Positions 49,948-59,304 of a stretch of 60,023 nucleotides of DNA are shown piece by piece (within the stretch, counting starts at the first letter, position 1; each line of letters begins with the position of its first letter). The notes beneath the pieces are model-generated. The model saw only the letters and a list, made by a program, of their open reading frames with translations, was not told where the DNA came from and did no database searches. Where the stretch lies: NCBI GenBank assembly GCA_035353855.1, contig DAOQAK010000019.1:1-60023 (forward strand), given 5' to 3'. This stretch comes from Bacteroidales bacterium. GTDB taxonomy: Bacteria; Bacteroidota; Bacteroidia; Bacteroidales; CG2-30-32-10. Position numbers and translations under genes: made by a program.

Positions 49948-52900
49948 ATGACGAATCGCATTAAAATTTTCAAAACAATTGTAATTTACATTTCTGTTTC
50001 GCTTATGCCTTTTATAAGCATCGCACAGGATGGGTGGACCGAAATAAAAAAGAATGATAATGTTTCTGCAAAAAAAATATTCCTGGAACAATTAAAAACC
50101 GACAGCACTAACCTGAAGGCGTTATATGGCATGATTTATATTTCTGAACTGGTACAGGATGACATTTCGTATAGCAAGTATATCAATTGCCTTATAAATA
50201 ATCATAAGCAACCTGAACATTATTTATTATTCAACAACGAATATAATAATTATAAAAACAAACTTTCATTCCGTAACGATTCGCTGAAAACTGCCACTAC
50301 CCTGTTGAATGTTGAAAAAGCATATTCATTGTTTAACGAAAGAAAATTTGCCGAAAGTAAAAAAGCTTTTTCAGAAATCACCGGAAACTACAATTGGAGC
50401 GTAATTGGACCTTTTCAAAGTATTTCGGGTTATGGATACGTGAAGGAATACGAAATTGAAAAAGACAATTTCGATACAACAAAATTATACGACAGTGGTA
50501 ACGGAATCGATTATAAATGGGTAAAACGAAACCTGCGCAACGATGATGGAAAAATTGTTTTCACTGATAACCTTCCTGATGATTATAGTGAAACGGTATA
50601 TTTTGCAAACACATTTATTAATGTACCCGAAACAGTAAAAGCTCAGCTTCGCATTGCCCGCAACACACCAATAAAAATATGGATAGACGGTTATCTTGTT
50701 TTTCAGAATGATAAAAATTCAAAATTCAAATGGGATAATGATATTGCCGAATTAACCTTAACTAAAGGCACACACAGGATTTTGGTAAAATGTGCTTCGC
50801 TTAATTATGATACTGATAATGGCAATTTTCTTGCTTATCATGATGCATCCGGTTTCTCATATTCATATAATGATTATTTCGATAGTTATTCCTCACTTTT
50901 TGGTTCATCATTTTCTGGCGACCCACAATTTGCATTGAGAATAACCGATGCAAACGGTACATTATTAAAAAATATTAATTCTGATTTTAATGCATCATAT
51001 TCAGCATCGTCGTTCGATGTGAATACATACAATTATAAACTTACTGATATATTTAAAAACGCAATAGCTAAAAATCCCGATGAGCTGGCTAATTATTTTT
51101 TCCTGTGCAAAGCATCTATCAACTCAGTGGAATCAATAGAGAATGAAGAATTTTTTGTTAAACTTTACCGGAAGAATCCCGACATGGTTTTCTTTAAATA
51201 CCTGGCAGCAAAGATCTACGCATTAAATAAAAAAGATGAGAAAGCATATCTTATCCTTAATGATATTGATGAAACCAAAACCCCAGTTTTTGCACTTTCA
51301 TACGAGAGCCTGAATAAAATTGATCAGGATGCCGATGAAAAAGAATATGCAAAATTGTTATTCCATCTCGATTCTGTTTATCCTTTCAACTACTCTATAA
51401 TCCAGGATGTGATTTCATATTACCAGAAAAAAGGAATGAACGATGAGAAAAAGAAATATGTTAAAGAAAAATCAATCGCGTATCCTTCATACAAAGAAGA
51501 CCTGAAAGAATACCTTGAAGACGAGAACTACAAACCTGATGAATACAAACCTGAAACGGATCGCGACAGAAAAAAAGAAGCAAAAGAAGCTTTAAAAAGT
51601 TTGAAGAATAATTTTTATTCATGGGATTATGAAACATTGATCACCTATTATAAAAATAAGAATAAATATGATAAAGTTATAAACCTGTATAATGAAATCA
51701 TATCCATTGAGCCTTATGTTTGTTCACACAGAACAGATAAAGCAAACTTCCTTTATACAAAAGAAAAATACGACGAAGCCCTTTCTAACTTGTTTACTGC
51801 CCTGGAAATGACTCCTTATTCCGAATCGATTCTTGAAACAATTGGCGATATATATTCCGATAAAAAAGAAAAAGAAAAAGCCATTGAATATTACGAAAGA
51901 GCGCTTTCATTAGAGCATTCCAATTATACCCGTGAAGATATAGAAGAGAAAGTGGAGAAGCTTACAGAGAAAGATAATATAAAAGAATATTTTACCACGA
52001 AAAGTTTTGATGATATTCTGAGCAAAAATGGATGGGAAGAAAAATACAAAGATGAAAAGTCGGTAGTACTTATGTACACTAAAGATGTATGCCTTGACAA
52101 AAAAAGGACCACTCATATTTACCAGAAATTAATGATCAAAATTCTTAGTGAAGATGGTGCTAGAAAATGGACAGAAAATAATTTCAGTTTTTTAGGGCAG
52201 CTGAACTATGTGAAAGTAATTAAGAAAAACGGGGCCGAGATTACTCCCGATATGAATTATGAATATGTCGTATTTAAAGATCTTGAACCCGGTGATATTA
52301 TCAAGCTGGAAGGTACTTACAAAGGTTATCTTGAAAATGAATTCGACAACAGCATGTTCCTTCTCAATTACATTTCATTTGACGCTCCTGTTTATTATTC
52401 GAAAATAGAAGTGATACTCCCCGACAGCATTGAATTTAAATATGACTGTCATAAAGTTACCGATAATGTGATAAAGAAAAATGAAAACGGGTATACCTTT
52501 TATCGTTGGGAATTGAATAATATTCCAAAGTACGAAGAAGAAGCAGATGTTTATGACCGCATTGAACCGTACGCATATATCTGGGGCACCACAATTAAAA
52601 GCTGGAGTACCATTCCTGAATGGTACAAACAAAAAACATATAAAAAACTGGAAGCTACTTACGAGTTAAAAGAAGTTCTTGATACAATAATCAAAACCAA
52701 TATGACTCCATTTGAAAAAGTGGAAGCTGTATACAATCATGTTACTCAAAATATTGATTATTCCTATGTCGACTTCCTGCAAAGCAATTATATTCCTAAA
52801 CGTCCGGGACTGACATGCTCCGGCGGAATTGGCGATTGTAAAGATGTAGCCACGCTTATGATATCGATGTTACGCCAGCTGGGTATTGAATCATATTTCG

Positions 52901-53784
52901 TACTGGTAAAAACAAACAGGTATTTTCATAAATATATTATGCCCAGCATGCTGTTCGATCATGTTATTGTTGCTTACGTGATTGAAGGGAAGACATATTT
53001 TGCCGATCCCACATCAAACTATTATCCGTATTTCTGTCTTAACGAAAACGATGCCGATGCACATGCAATAATAATCCGCGATGGGGAATCAGATATTTTT
53101 AAATTAAATAATTATTATTCCGACCCTGTAAATAATATGCAGGAAATTAATATTGATGCTGATTTTAAAGAAGACAAATCAATTACTGTAAACGCTGATG
53201 TTAATACACAGGGCATAGAAGCCGGTTACCTTAGAGAAGTATTAAACCCCATGACCAATGAAGAACAGAAAAAATTCATTCCCGAATATTTTGGCGAACA
53301 ACTTCTGGAAAATATGAAAATTGTAAGTTTTGATTTTGGTAATCTTAAAGATATTTCAAATCCTTTAAAATCAAATATTAAATTATCAGCCGAAAACTAT
53401 GGTGAAAAAATTATGAGCATGCTGATTTTCCGCATTCCTTTTGTAAAAACTATTCTTTCCAGCACTGCTCTTAATAAAGAAAAAAGATTCACAGCTATTG
53501 ACCTTTCACAGATACTGAATATTACTCCGGTAGTTCAAAAAGTAAATATTAAAATTCCTAAAGGATACAAGATTGCTGAAAAGCCACAAGACATACTTAT
53601 TGAAAATAAATTCGGGAAATATGAATTAAAATTCACTAAAACTACCGATGAATTAATCGTTACAAAGACTCAAATTTTCAAAAACCGTGTTATTGAAGTG
53701 GAAGATTTCGATGCATTCAAAAAATTCTATACAGAAATTAAAGATGCCGATGAAACAAAACTCTCAATAAAAAAGTCAGAGTAA
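49948..53784 (+). CDS. Exported DUF3857 and transglutaminase-like protein with TPRs
   Basis: A 1278-residue exported protein, signal to about residue 27 (SIAQ). In order: TPR-like N-domain (about 30-150); a beta-sandwich (about 150-320; IDGYLVFQNDKNSKFKWDND, LTKGTHRILVKC), PA14- or galactose-binding-like by eye; helical repeats (about 370-680; YDKVINLYNEIISIEP, KAIEYYERALSLEHSNY); DUF3857 (about 690-890; KNGAEITPDMNYEYVVF); transglutaminase-like domain with the triad C964 (GGIGDCKDVATLM), H1005 (FDHVIVAY) and D1020 (FADPTSNYYPY); then a beta-rich end. The triad is intact, so peptide cleavage or cross-linking is possible. Role unknown; common in Bacteroidota. Confidence 0.88.
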   Translation: MTNRIKIFKTIVIYISVSLMPFISIAQDGWTEIKKNDNVSAKKIFLEQLKTDSTNLKALYGMIYISELVQDDISYSKYINCLINNHKQPEHYLLFNNEYNNYKNKLSFRNDSLKTATTLLNVEKAYSLFNERKFAESKKAFSEITGNYNWSVIGPFQSISGYGYVKEYEIEKDNFDTTKLYDSGNGIDYKWVKRNLRNDDGKIVFTDNLPDDYSETVYFANTFINVPETVKAQLRIARNTPIKIWIDGYLVFQNDKNSKFKWDNDIAELTLTKGTHRILVKCASLNYDTDNGNFLAYHDASGFSYSYNDYFDSYSSLFGSSFSGDPQFALRITDANGTLLKNINSDFNASYSASSFDVNTYNYKLTDIFKNAIAKNPDELANYFFLCKASINSVESIENEEFFVKLYRKNPDMVFFKYLAAKIYALNKKDEKAYLILNDIDETKTPVFALSYESLNKIDQDADEKEYAKLLFHLDSVYPFNYSIIQDVISYYQKKGMNDEKKKYVKEKSIAYPSYKEDLKEYLEDENYKPDEYKPETDRDRKKEAKEALKSLKNNFYSWDYETLITYYKNKNKYDKVINLYNEIISIEPYVCSHRTDKANFLYTKEKYDEALSNLFTALEMTPYSESILETIGDIYSDKKEKEKAIEYYERALSLEHSNYTREDIEEKVEKLTEKDNIKEYFTTKSFDDILSKNGWEEKYKDEKSVVLMYTKDVCLDKKRTTHIYQKLMIKILSEDGARKWTENNFSFLGQLNYVKVIKKNGAEITPDMNYEYVVFKDLEPGDIIKLEGTYKGYLENEFDNSMFLLNYISFDAPVYYSKIEVILPDSIEFKYDCHKVTDNVIKKNENGYTFYRWELNNIPKYEEEADVYDRIEPYAYIWGTTIKSWSTIPEWYKQKTYKKLEATYELKEVLDTIIKTNMTPFEKVEAVYNHVTQNIDYSYVDFLQSNYIPKRPGLTCSGGIGDCKDVATLMISMLRQLGIESYFVLVKTNRYFHKYIMPSMLFDHVIVAYVIEGKTYFADPTSNYYPYFCLNENDADAHAIIIRDGESDIFKLNNYYSDPVNNMQEINIDADFKEDKSITVNADVNTQGIEAGYLREVLNPMTNEEQKKFIPEYFGEQLLENMKIVSFDFGNLKDISNPLKSNIKLSAENYGEKIMSMLIFRIPFVKTILSSTALNKEKRFTAIDLSQILNITPVVQKVNIKIPKGYKIAEKPQDILIENKFGKYELKFTKTTDELIVTKTQIFKNRVIEVEDFDAFKKFYTEIKDADETKLSIKKSE

Positions 53785-53791
53785 AATATTT

Positions 53792-53823
53792 AAAAAACCT
53801 GTAATGTAAATTGCAGGTTTTTT
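53792..53823 (+). terminator. Terminator of the DUF3857-transglutaminase gene
   Basis: AAAAAACCTG (53792-53801) pairs with CAGGTTTTTT (53814-53823), with extra AAT/ATT pairing inside, and runs into a T-tract. The -7 box of the next gene (TATCTTTG, 53825-53832) begins 1 base later. Confidence 0.82.
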
Positions 53824-53824
53824 T

Positions 53825-53832
53825 TATCTTTG
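53825..53832 (+). promoter_or_regulatory. -7 box of the exported protein gene at 53848
   Basis: TATCTTTG matches TAnnTTTG, 15 nt before the ATG. It abuts the upstream terminator. TTG 53830 lies inside it and is in frame with the gene, but is not the likely start. Confidence 0.5.
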
Positions 53833-53847
53833 AAAAAAAGAAATACG

Positions 53848-54561
53848 ATGAAAAAAACTTTACTCTTTATTCCATTAATCCTGCTGCTGTTTATTTTCCA
53901 TAATAGTTCAGTAGCACAAGTAAGTTCGCTAAATATTGGATGGACATATGCTCGCATGTTCTCCCCTTTAAGCAACCTTGAAATCCCTATGTATGAATTC
54001 AACTTGAATAATCCCAACATCGAAAAAAAATATGACATGCCTGAATATTTCAGGGGGATATATACCGACTGGCGCATTGGCAGCCCAAAAGGAGGAATGA
54101 TTATAGGATGGGCAAATAAACATGCTATTGCCGAAGCCGAAGGCATTGCCAAAGAAGACACCGATTCATTATATAAGGTACGAAATATCAAAACCCGCTT
54201 AAATGTATTAAGCTGGGGAGGATATTTTAGTCTATACCGAAGAATAAAAATGGGGATCACATTTGATTTCGGAAGTTTTAAAGTAATAAAAAAAGTAGCG
54301 CCGAAAGATGAATTCAAAAATGCTGAATGGGTTGCATTATATGATAAAAAGGGAACAGGCACCTTGGGGATGACTGTAAATATAAGCTTCCCTATTAAAC
54401 TTAGCGAATCGCTTCAACTCCGCTTTCAGCCCTATGCGCAATATGTATTTATTGCTGCTCCGTTAAGTGTGGAAACAACTTATTATACCAATAAATATTT
54501 CTACAATCCATCTAGTTTTGGTATCAATACCTTTTTATCATTCATTTGGGGAAATCATTAA
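53848..54561 (+). CDS. Exported, probably outer-membrane protein of unknown function
   Basis: A 237-residue exported protein. ATG 53848 gives a clean signal peptide (MKKTLLFIPLILLLFIFHNS, cleavage near VAQ). The mature part alternates beta strands with charged loops (SLNIGWTYARMFSPLSNLEI, LSWGGYFSLYRRIKMGITFD, GTLGMTVNISFPIKLSESLQ, LRFQPYAQYVF), as in a small barrel. I do not recognise the family. The gene ends 11 bp before the next, so the two are probably one transcript. Confidence 0.65.
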   Translation: MKKTLLFIPLILLLFIFHNSSVAQVSSLNIGWTYARMFSPLSNLEIPMYEFNLNNPNIEKKYDMPEYFRGIYTDWRIGSPKGGMIIGWANKHAIAEAEGIAKEDTDSLYKVRNIKTRLNVLSWGGYFSLYRRIKMGITFDFGSFKVIKKVAPKDEFKNAEWVALYDKKGTGTLGMTVNISFPIKLSESLQLRFQPYAQYVFIAAPLSVETTYYTNKYFYNPSSFGINTFLSFIWGNH

Positions 54562-54572
54562 AAACATATACT

Positions 54573-55013
54573 ATGAAAACAAAATATATATTTTCAATTT
54601 TATTCATAACCATATTTTTTATGTCGTGTGAAGTAAACCAGCAGGGATTAAGAAAATTCCACGGAAACTGGAATATCGACAAAATGGAATATTATGAAGT
54701 TAGCGGTGGCAGCTATACATTGGTAACCACAACTAACGATGCCGGTTATTTTCAGCTATACGATCAAATGTATGATGACCAGGAAAATGATTGCATATAC
54801 AAATTCAACACGAACTTAACTTCATACTTTGCAACTGCACTAGGTACTTCAGGAAGTTGCTTATGGTATTGCCCGGCAAAAAACCAGATCGATTTCACCG
54901 GTGCCAGCGCAACCAGCGTTACTGTTGTCAAGAAGAATACAAATAATATGGAATGGACATATAAAAGCGGAAACTTTAAAGAAGTATTTACACTTAAACG
55001 AATTGATATCTAA
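54573..55013 (+). CDS. Lipocalin-like lipoprotein
   Basis: A 146-residue lipoprotein. ATG 54573 gives MKTKYIFSILFITIFFMSC, a clear lipobox (Cys 19). The mature part starts LRKFHGNWNIDKMEYYEV, a typical lipocalin-like (DUF4923 or similar) Trp-containing first strand, then LVTTTNDAGYFQLYDQMYDD, VVKKNTNNMEWTY and a final FKEVFTLKRI strand. This is the pattern of small Bacteroidota lipocalin-like lipoproteins with unknown ligand. Co-transcribed with the gene upstream (11 bp). Confidence 0.75.
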   Translation: MKTKYIFSILFITIFFMSCEVNQQGLRKFHGNWNIDKMEYYEVSGGSYTLVTTTNDAGYFQLYDQMYDDQENDCIYKFNTNLTSYFATALGTSGSCLWYCPAKNQIDFTGASATSVTVVKKNTNNMEWTYKSGNFKEVFTLKRIDI

Positions 55014-55030
55014 AAGAAAAATTAATGTAA

Positions 55031-55057
55031 AAAAAGCGGAATTAAATTCCGCTTTTT
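55031..55057 (+). terminator. Terminator after the lipocalin-like gene
   Basis: AAAAAGCGGAAT (55031-55042) pairs with ATTCCGCTTTTT (55046-55057) around TAA, with a T-run on the plus exit. It lies 18 bp past the stop. Confidence 0.9.
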
Positions 55058-55143
55058 TTATTGCATCACTATTGTCATTCCAAAAAAATTACATTCGCAA
55101 ACCAGGCAAGAATGATTATACATTAACAATACAACAGTTTAGA

Positions 55144-57147
55144 TTATTTACAATATTTGGAAATATTTTCTTTCGCCTCATTCAACCCAAGCGCTTCTGC
55201 ATTTTTATAATCGGCGCAGGCTTCATCAAATAACTTCATTTTGATATACTCATTTCCACGACTGAAATATGCACCAGCATCATTAGGGTTCAGTTCAATA
55301 ACTTTAGAGAAATCAGCAATAGCCTTATCCGAAATACCTTTTGAATGATATGCAACTCCCCTATTAAAATACACATTAGCATTATCGGGTTTTAATTCAA
55401 TTGACTTTGAATAATCAGCAATAGCATTATCCAATAACCCCTGGTAGTTATATACATTACCACGATTATAAAAAGCATCAGCATATCCGGCATCCAATTC
55501 AATGGCTTTAGTATAATCGGAAATCGCTTTTTCAAATGATCCCATACTGCTATAAGCGTTTCCACGGTTATAATAAGTAACAGGAAATTTTGGTTTCAGT
55601 TCTATTGCTTTAGAATAATCAGCAATTGCTTTATCGTATTTTTTCTGATTATAATATTCTCCGGCCCGATTGCTATATGGATCGGCATAATCCGGTTCCA
55701 GTTCAATAGCCTTAGAGTAATCAGCAATAGCTTTATCGGCAAATCCTTGCGCTCCATATGCAAACCCGCGATTGTTATAAGCTTTTGTATGTTTTGGATT
55801 CAGCTCAATAGCTTTTGAAAAATCGGCTATAACATCATTCATATCTTTTTTCCTGTCTCTTTTTATACATCCCCTGTTAAAATATGCCAGCGTAGACTTA
55901 GGGTTTTGTGAAATAACCGTATCATAAAAAACCAACGGATCGGAATAGTTCCATGATTTTATTAATGTGAACGAACTGAAAAATATTATTACTGCAATAA
56001 ATATCCATGTTCGTTTTGTGTCGCTATTTGTTGTTTTTTCCCATGGAAATAAATATAAAACAAATAAAAGGACACCTATCATTGGAGAGAAGAAACGATG
56101 ATCCAGGTAATCGATATAAGGATGCCTGTAGAACATTGGAGGTAAAATGAAAATTAAAAACCAGGAAATACAAAATATTTTTTCTTTAATTGATCTTTCT
56201 TTATTCTTGAAAAATAATATAAGCAAAACAATAATTATAACAATACCCATAACGGTTTTTAATGTAGAGAAATTCGGAATAGGTGCAATTTTATATGGGA
56301 TAAAAAACATGGCTATGGCTTCGGGGATGGTTCGCAGATTCCAGAGAACAGACATTATCCCTACTTCATCTTTATCATTTGAAAAACTCCCGATTGCCTT
56401 GATGCGCATCCAATACATCAATATTCCTGAAATGGCATAAAGCAAAAGGAGAATAAAGTATTTTTTTTCAAAACGTTTTTCTTTAGTATATAAAAAATAA
56501 TAAAGCACAAACAGGATTGGAAGTAACATAGCACTTTCCTTGCAGAATAAAGCAATGGTGAATGTTATCCAGTGCCAGAATAAAAAATTATTCTTTTTTG
56601 TTTTAAGGAATTCAATGAAAAAAATAAACGACAATAATGAAAATAAGGTCAACTGCAAGTCGCCGCGGGCAGGAATCCATGCCACAGAAGAAATAAACAG
56701 AGGATGCATGCAATATATCAAACTGCCTAATATTGCGGGTTTCACAGGCAATGATAATTTTCTGAAAAAGATAAAAAGCGAACACGCGATACATCCTAAA
56801 AGCAAAACATTCGTCAAATGATACATCCATGGGTTATTTCCGCCCGAAAGCTGGATGTCTGTCATATACGACAATGTTTGCATAGGGCGGTAGAACGAAC
56901 TGCACTTTGAAATAAAAGCATCGGTAAGAAAAGCAAAAGGAGCATTGTAAAAATCACTCAAAAAAGAAATGTTATCGATGATAATGACATCGTCATCAAA
57001 AAATGAAAAATCAAATGCAAGCGTTTGTATGTAGAGTAATACAGGTATTAAGAAAACTAAAACGAAAGGAATAACAGGATTCTGTTTTTTAGCCAGTGGT
57101 AATGGCTTTTTAATCGTTGTGTTTTTTTGAGATTGATTTTGTTTCAT
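55144..57147 (-). CDS. TMTC-like GT-C membrane protein with seven TPRs
   Basis: A 667-residue protein with an N/K/Q-rich cytoplasmic start, about ten membrane helices (30-400) and a C-terminal series of seven TPRs (about 415-655) with the repeated IADYSKAIELKPD/YNNRG pattern. The first outside loop has FFDDDVIII and SFYRPMQTLSYMTD, and next HLTNVLLLG, as in TMTC and other GT-C mannosyl- or glycosyltransferases that take sugar from a polyprenyl-phosphate donor. Catalysis is inferred from fold and motifs. Tandem paralogue of 57262-59067, with more TPRs. A function in protein O-glycosylation, known in Bacteroidota, is possible but unproven. Confidence 0.72.
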   Translation of the reverse strand: MKQNQSQKNTTIKKPLPLAKKQNPVIPFVLVFLIPVLLYIQTLAFDFSFFDDDVIIIDNISFLSDFYNAPFAFLTDAFISKCSSFYRPMQTLSYMTDIQLSGGNNPWMYHLTNVLLLGCIACSLFIFFRKLSLPVKPAILGSLIYCMHPLFISSVAWIPARGDLQLTLFSLLSFIFFIEFLKTKKNNFLFWHWITFTIALFCKESAMLLPILFVLYYFLYTKEKRFEKKYFILLLLYAISGILMYWMRIKAIGSFSNDKDEVGIMSVLWNLRTIPEAIAMFFIPYKIAPIPNFSTLKTVMGIVIIIVLLILFFKNKERSIKEKIFCISWFLIFILPPMFYRHPYIDYLDHRFFSPMIGVLLFVLYLFPWEKTTNSDTKRTWIFIAVIIFFSSFTLIKSWNYSDPLVFYDTVISQNPKSTLAYFNRGCIKRDRKKDMNDVIADFSKAIELNPKHTKAYNNRGFAYGAQGFADKAIADYSKAIELEPDYADPYSNRAGEYYNQKKYDKAIADYSKAIELKPKFPVTYYNRGNAYSSMGSFEKAISDYTKAIELDAGYADAFYNRGNVYNYQGLLDNAIADYSKSIELKPDNANVYFNRGVAYHSKGISDKAIADFSKVIELNPNDAGAYFSRGNEYIKMKLFDEACADYKNAEALGLNEAKENISKYCK

Positions 57148-57261
57148 TAAACTTTTTATAGAAAATTTATTATTAATTTTTTACCACAGATTTGCCGCAA
57201 CAAACACAATGTTTTTTTTGCAAAGTTCACAAAGAAAATTAAAGCGTAAATTATTCCTTTT

Positions 57262-59067
57262 TTATTTTTCCTTGCAACACTTCTCCATATTTGCTTTTGC
57301 TGCTTTATCACCTAGCTCATCAGCTTTTTTATAATCAGTGCAGGCTTTATCATTCAATCCCTGCCTGTAATATGCATCACCCCTATTATTGTATGCTTTT
57401 GCATAGTCCGGTTTATTTTCAATAGCTTTTGTATAATCAATTATAGCCTTAACATATATTTTTTGAAGAGAGTATACATAACCACGGTTATTATATGCAC
57501 GGGCATAACCAGGATCGATTTCAATTGTTTTATTGTAGTCGGCAATAGCTTTATCATATTCTCCCTGGTTAAGATATATGTTTCCTCTATCGTAATATGC
57601 TTCGGTATAGTCAGGTTTCAGCTCAATTGCTTTTACATAATCATTCATTGCCTTGTCATATAATTTTTGTTGAAAATATGCATTACCGCGATTATTATAT
57701 GCTTCAGCGTAATCGGGTTTTATTTCTATCGCTTTAGTATAACTGTTTATCGCATCCTGCAAATCTCCTTTATATATTTTTATAATGTTTCCTTTGTTGT
57801 AGAATGCTATTGACGATTCGGAGTTTTCTGTTGCCGCATTATAAAAAGTTAAAGGGTCGTGATAGTTACGTGATTTTATTATGGTCATAAAAGAAAGAAA
57901 AGCAATAATGACGATCAGCAACCACGGTTTTTTTATATCGCCTTTATCGAACCATTTCTCAGGTACTGCAAATAGCATGAATAATAATATACCAATATGA
58001 GAAAGGAAGAAGCGATGATTCAAATAATCAATCTGGATATTTTTAAAAAACATAGTGGGCAGTATCAGCAAGAGGAACCATGCAAAGCAAAATATTTTTT
58101 CCTTATTGGATTTTTCTTTATTCTTTATGAATACCAGTATCAGCAATGCTATTATAATCAACCCAAGAATGGTTTTTAAAAAAGAAAAAACAGGAAATGC
58201 TGTAATATTAATAGGAATAAAAAATATGGCCAGCGATTCGGGAATGGTTTGAATACTTTGAACAAAAGCAGGAAAGCCAACAATATCTTTCGGACTTGAA
58301 TAATTTCCAATTACAACAGAACGCAACCAAAACCATAATACTCCTGAAATCCCATAAAGTAAAATATTGACAAGATATTTTTTTTCAAAATGTTTCCCGA
58401 ATGAAAACACAAAATAATATATAATGAAAAGAAACGGAAGAAACGCCGCAGTTTCTTTACAGAATAAGGCAATAGTGAACGATGCCCAGTGCAAATATAA
58501 ATACGGGTTCTTTTTCTGCTGAAGGAATTCGATAAAAAACAAAAATGACAATAACGAAAAAAAACCCAGTAACAAATCGCCACGTGCAGGAATCCATGCT
58601 ACCGATGATACGAATAATGGATGCACACAAAAAAGCAATGTGCTTAATAATGCCAGTTTAATTGGAATTAAAAATTTGCGAAGAAATAAAAACAACAGGA
58701 CAGAAATAAACCCTATCAGCAAAACATTTGTTAAATGATACATCCATGTATTATTTCCACCCGACAAGGAAATATCAAACATGTATGACAATGTTTGCAA
58801 TGGACGGTAAAAATGACCTTTATCGCTGATAAAAGCTTCTTTTAAAAATACCTGTGGTGCATTATCAAAATCGCTAAGAAAAGTGATGTTGTCCGAAATT
58901 AATTGTTCATCATCGAAAGAAGTAAAATTAAATGAAACCGTTTGCAGATATAGTAAAACAGGAACAATAAAAGCAATGATCACTGATATAACAGGATTGA
59001 TAACTGTTTTTTTTGTGGTTTGATTATTTACCTTTTGTGATTTTATATTTTGATTGTTTTTTTTCAT
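57262..59067 (-). CDS. TMTC-like GT-C membrane protein with five TPRs
   Basis: A 601-residue paralogue of the protein at 55144-57147, and the upstream gene of the pair (114 bp between them). The same layout: N/K/Q-rich start, membrane helices, loop motif FTSFDDEQLISDNITFLSDF, HFYRPLQTLSYMFDISLSGG, NTWMYHLTNVLL, VAWIPARGDLLLGFFSLLSF, FKNIQIDYLNHRFFLSHIGI, then five TPRs (about 415-590; NNRGNAYFQQKLYDKAMNDY, DRGNIYLNQGEYDKAIADY) ending in Lys-rich KCCKEK. The acidic DDE is a candidate catalytic motif by analogy with GT-C enzymes. The two copies differ in TPR number, which suggests repeat expansion or loss. Confidence 0.72.
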   Translation of the reverse strand: MKKNNQNIKSQKVNNQTTKKTVINPVISVIIAFIVPVLLYLQTVSFNFTSFDDEQLISDNITFLSDFDNAPQVFLKEAFISDKGHFYRPLQTLSYMFDISLSGGNNTWMYHLTNVLLIGFISVLLFLFLRKFLIPIKLALLSTLLFCVHPLFVSSVAWIPARGDLLLGFFSLLSFLFFIEFLQQKKNPYLYLHWASFTIALFCKETAAFLPFLFIIYYFVFSFGKHFEKKYLVNILLYGISGVLWFWLRSVVIGNYSSPKDIVGFPAFVQSIQTIPESLAIFFIPINITAFPVFSFLKTILGLIIIALLILVFIKNKEKSNKEKIFCFAWFLLLILPTMFFKNIQIDYLNHRFFLSHIGILLFMLFAVPEKWFDKGDIKKPWLLIVIIAFLSFMTIIKSRNYHDPLTFYNAATENSESSIAFYNKGNIIKIYKGDLQDAINSYTKAIEIKPDYAEAYNNRGNAYFQQKLYDKAMNDYVKAIELKPDYTEAYYDRGNIYLNQGEYDKAIADYNKTIEIDPGYARAYNNRGYVYSLQKIYVKAIIDYTKAIENKPDYAKAYNNRGDAYYRQGLNDKACTDYKKADELGDKAAKANMEKCCKEK

Positions 59068-59145
59068 CCAGATCTATGAATCATTAAAATATTTTTACCG
59101 CAAAGAGTTAAAAGTTTTCGCAAAGTTTGCAAATAAGATTTATTC

Positions 59146-59250
59146 TATACCGACAGAAAAGAGTTTTGCAAAAATATTTTTTGTTTTCTGTACGGTATAA
59201 CTCGTTCTAAATAGTTTTGCCTTTGCAAACCTGATAAGAACGAGTATAAA
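59146..59250 (-). repeat. Double-hairpin dispersed repeat, copy B
   Basis: An inverted relative of copy A (16221-16330). TATACCGACAGAAAA (59146-59160) pairs with TTTTCTGTACGGTATA (59184-59199), one bulge. ACTCGTTCT (59200-59208) pairs with AGAACGAGT (59237-59245). It lies between the TMTC-like pair and the iron-sulfur gene. No coding sequence. Confidence 0.7.
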
Positions 59251-59304
59251 TTCATTATTAAATGTATTTCTTTTTCAGCATATCAACTTGTCAACTTATT
59301 TAAC

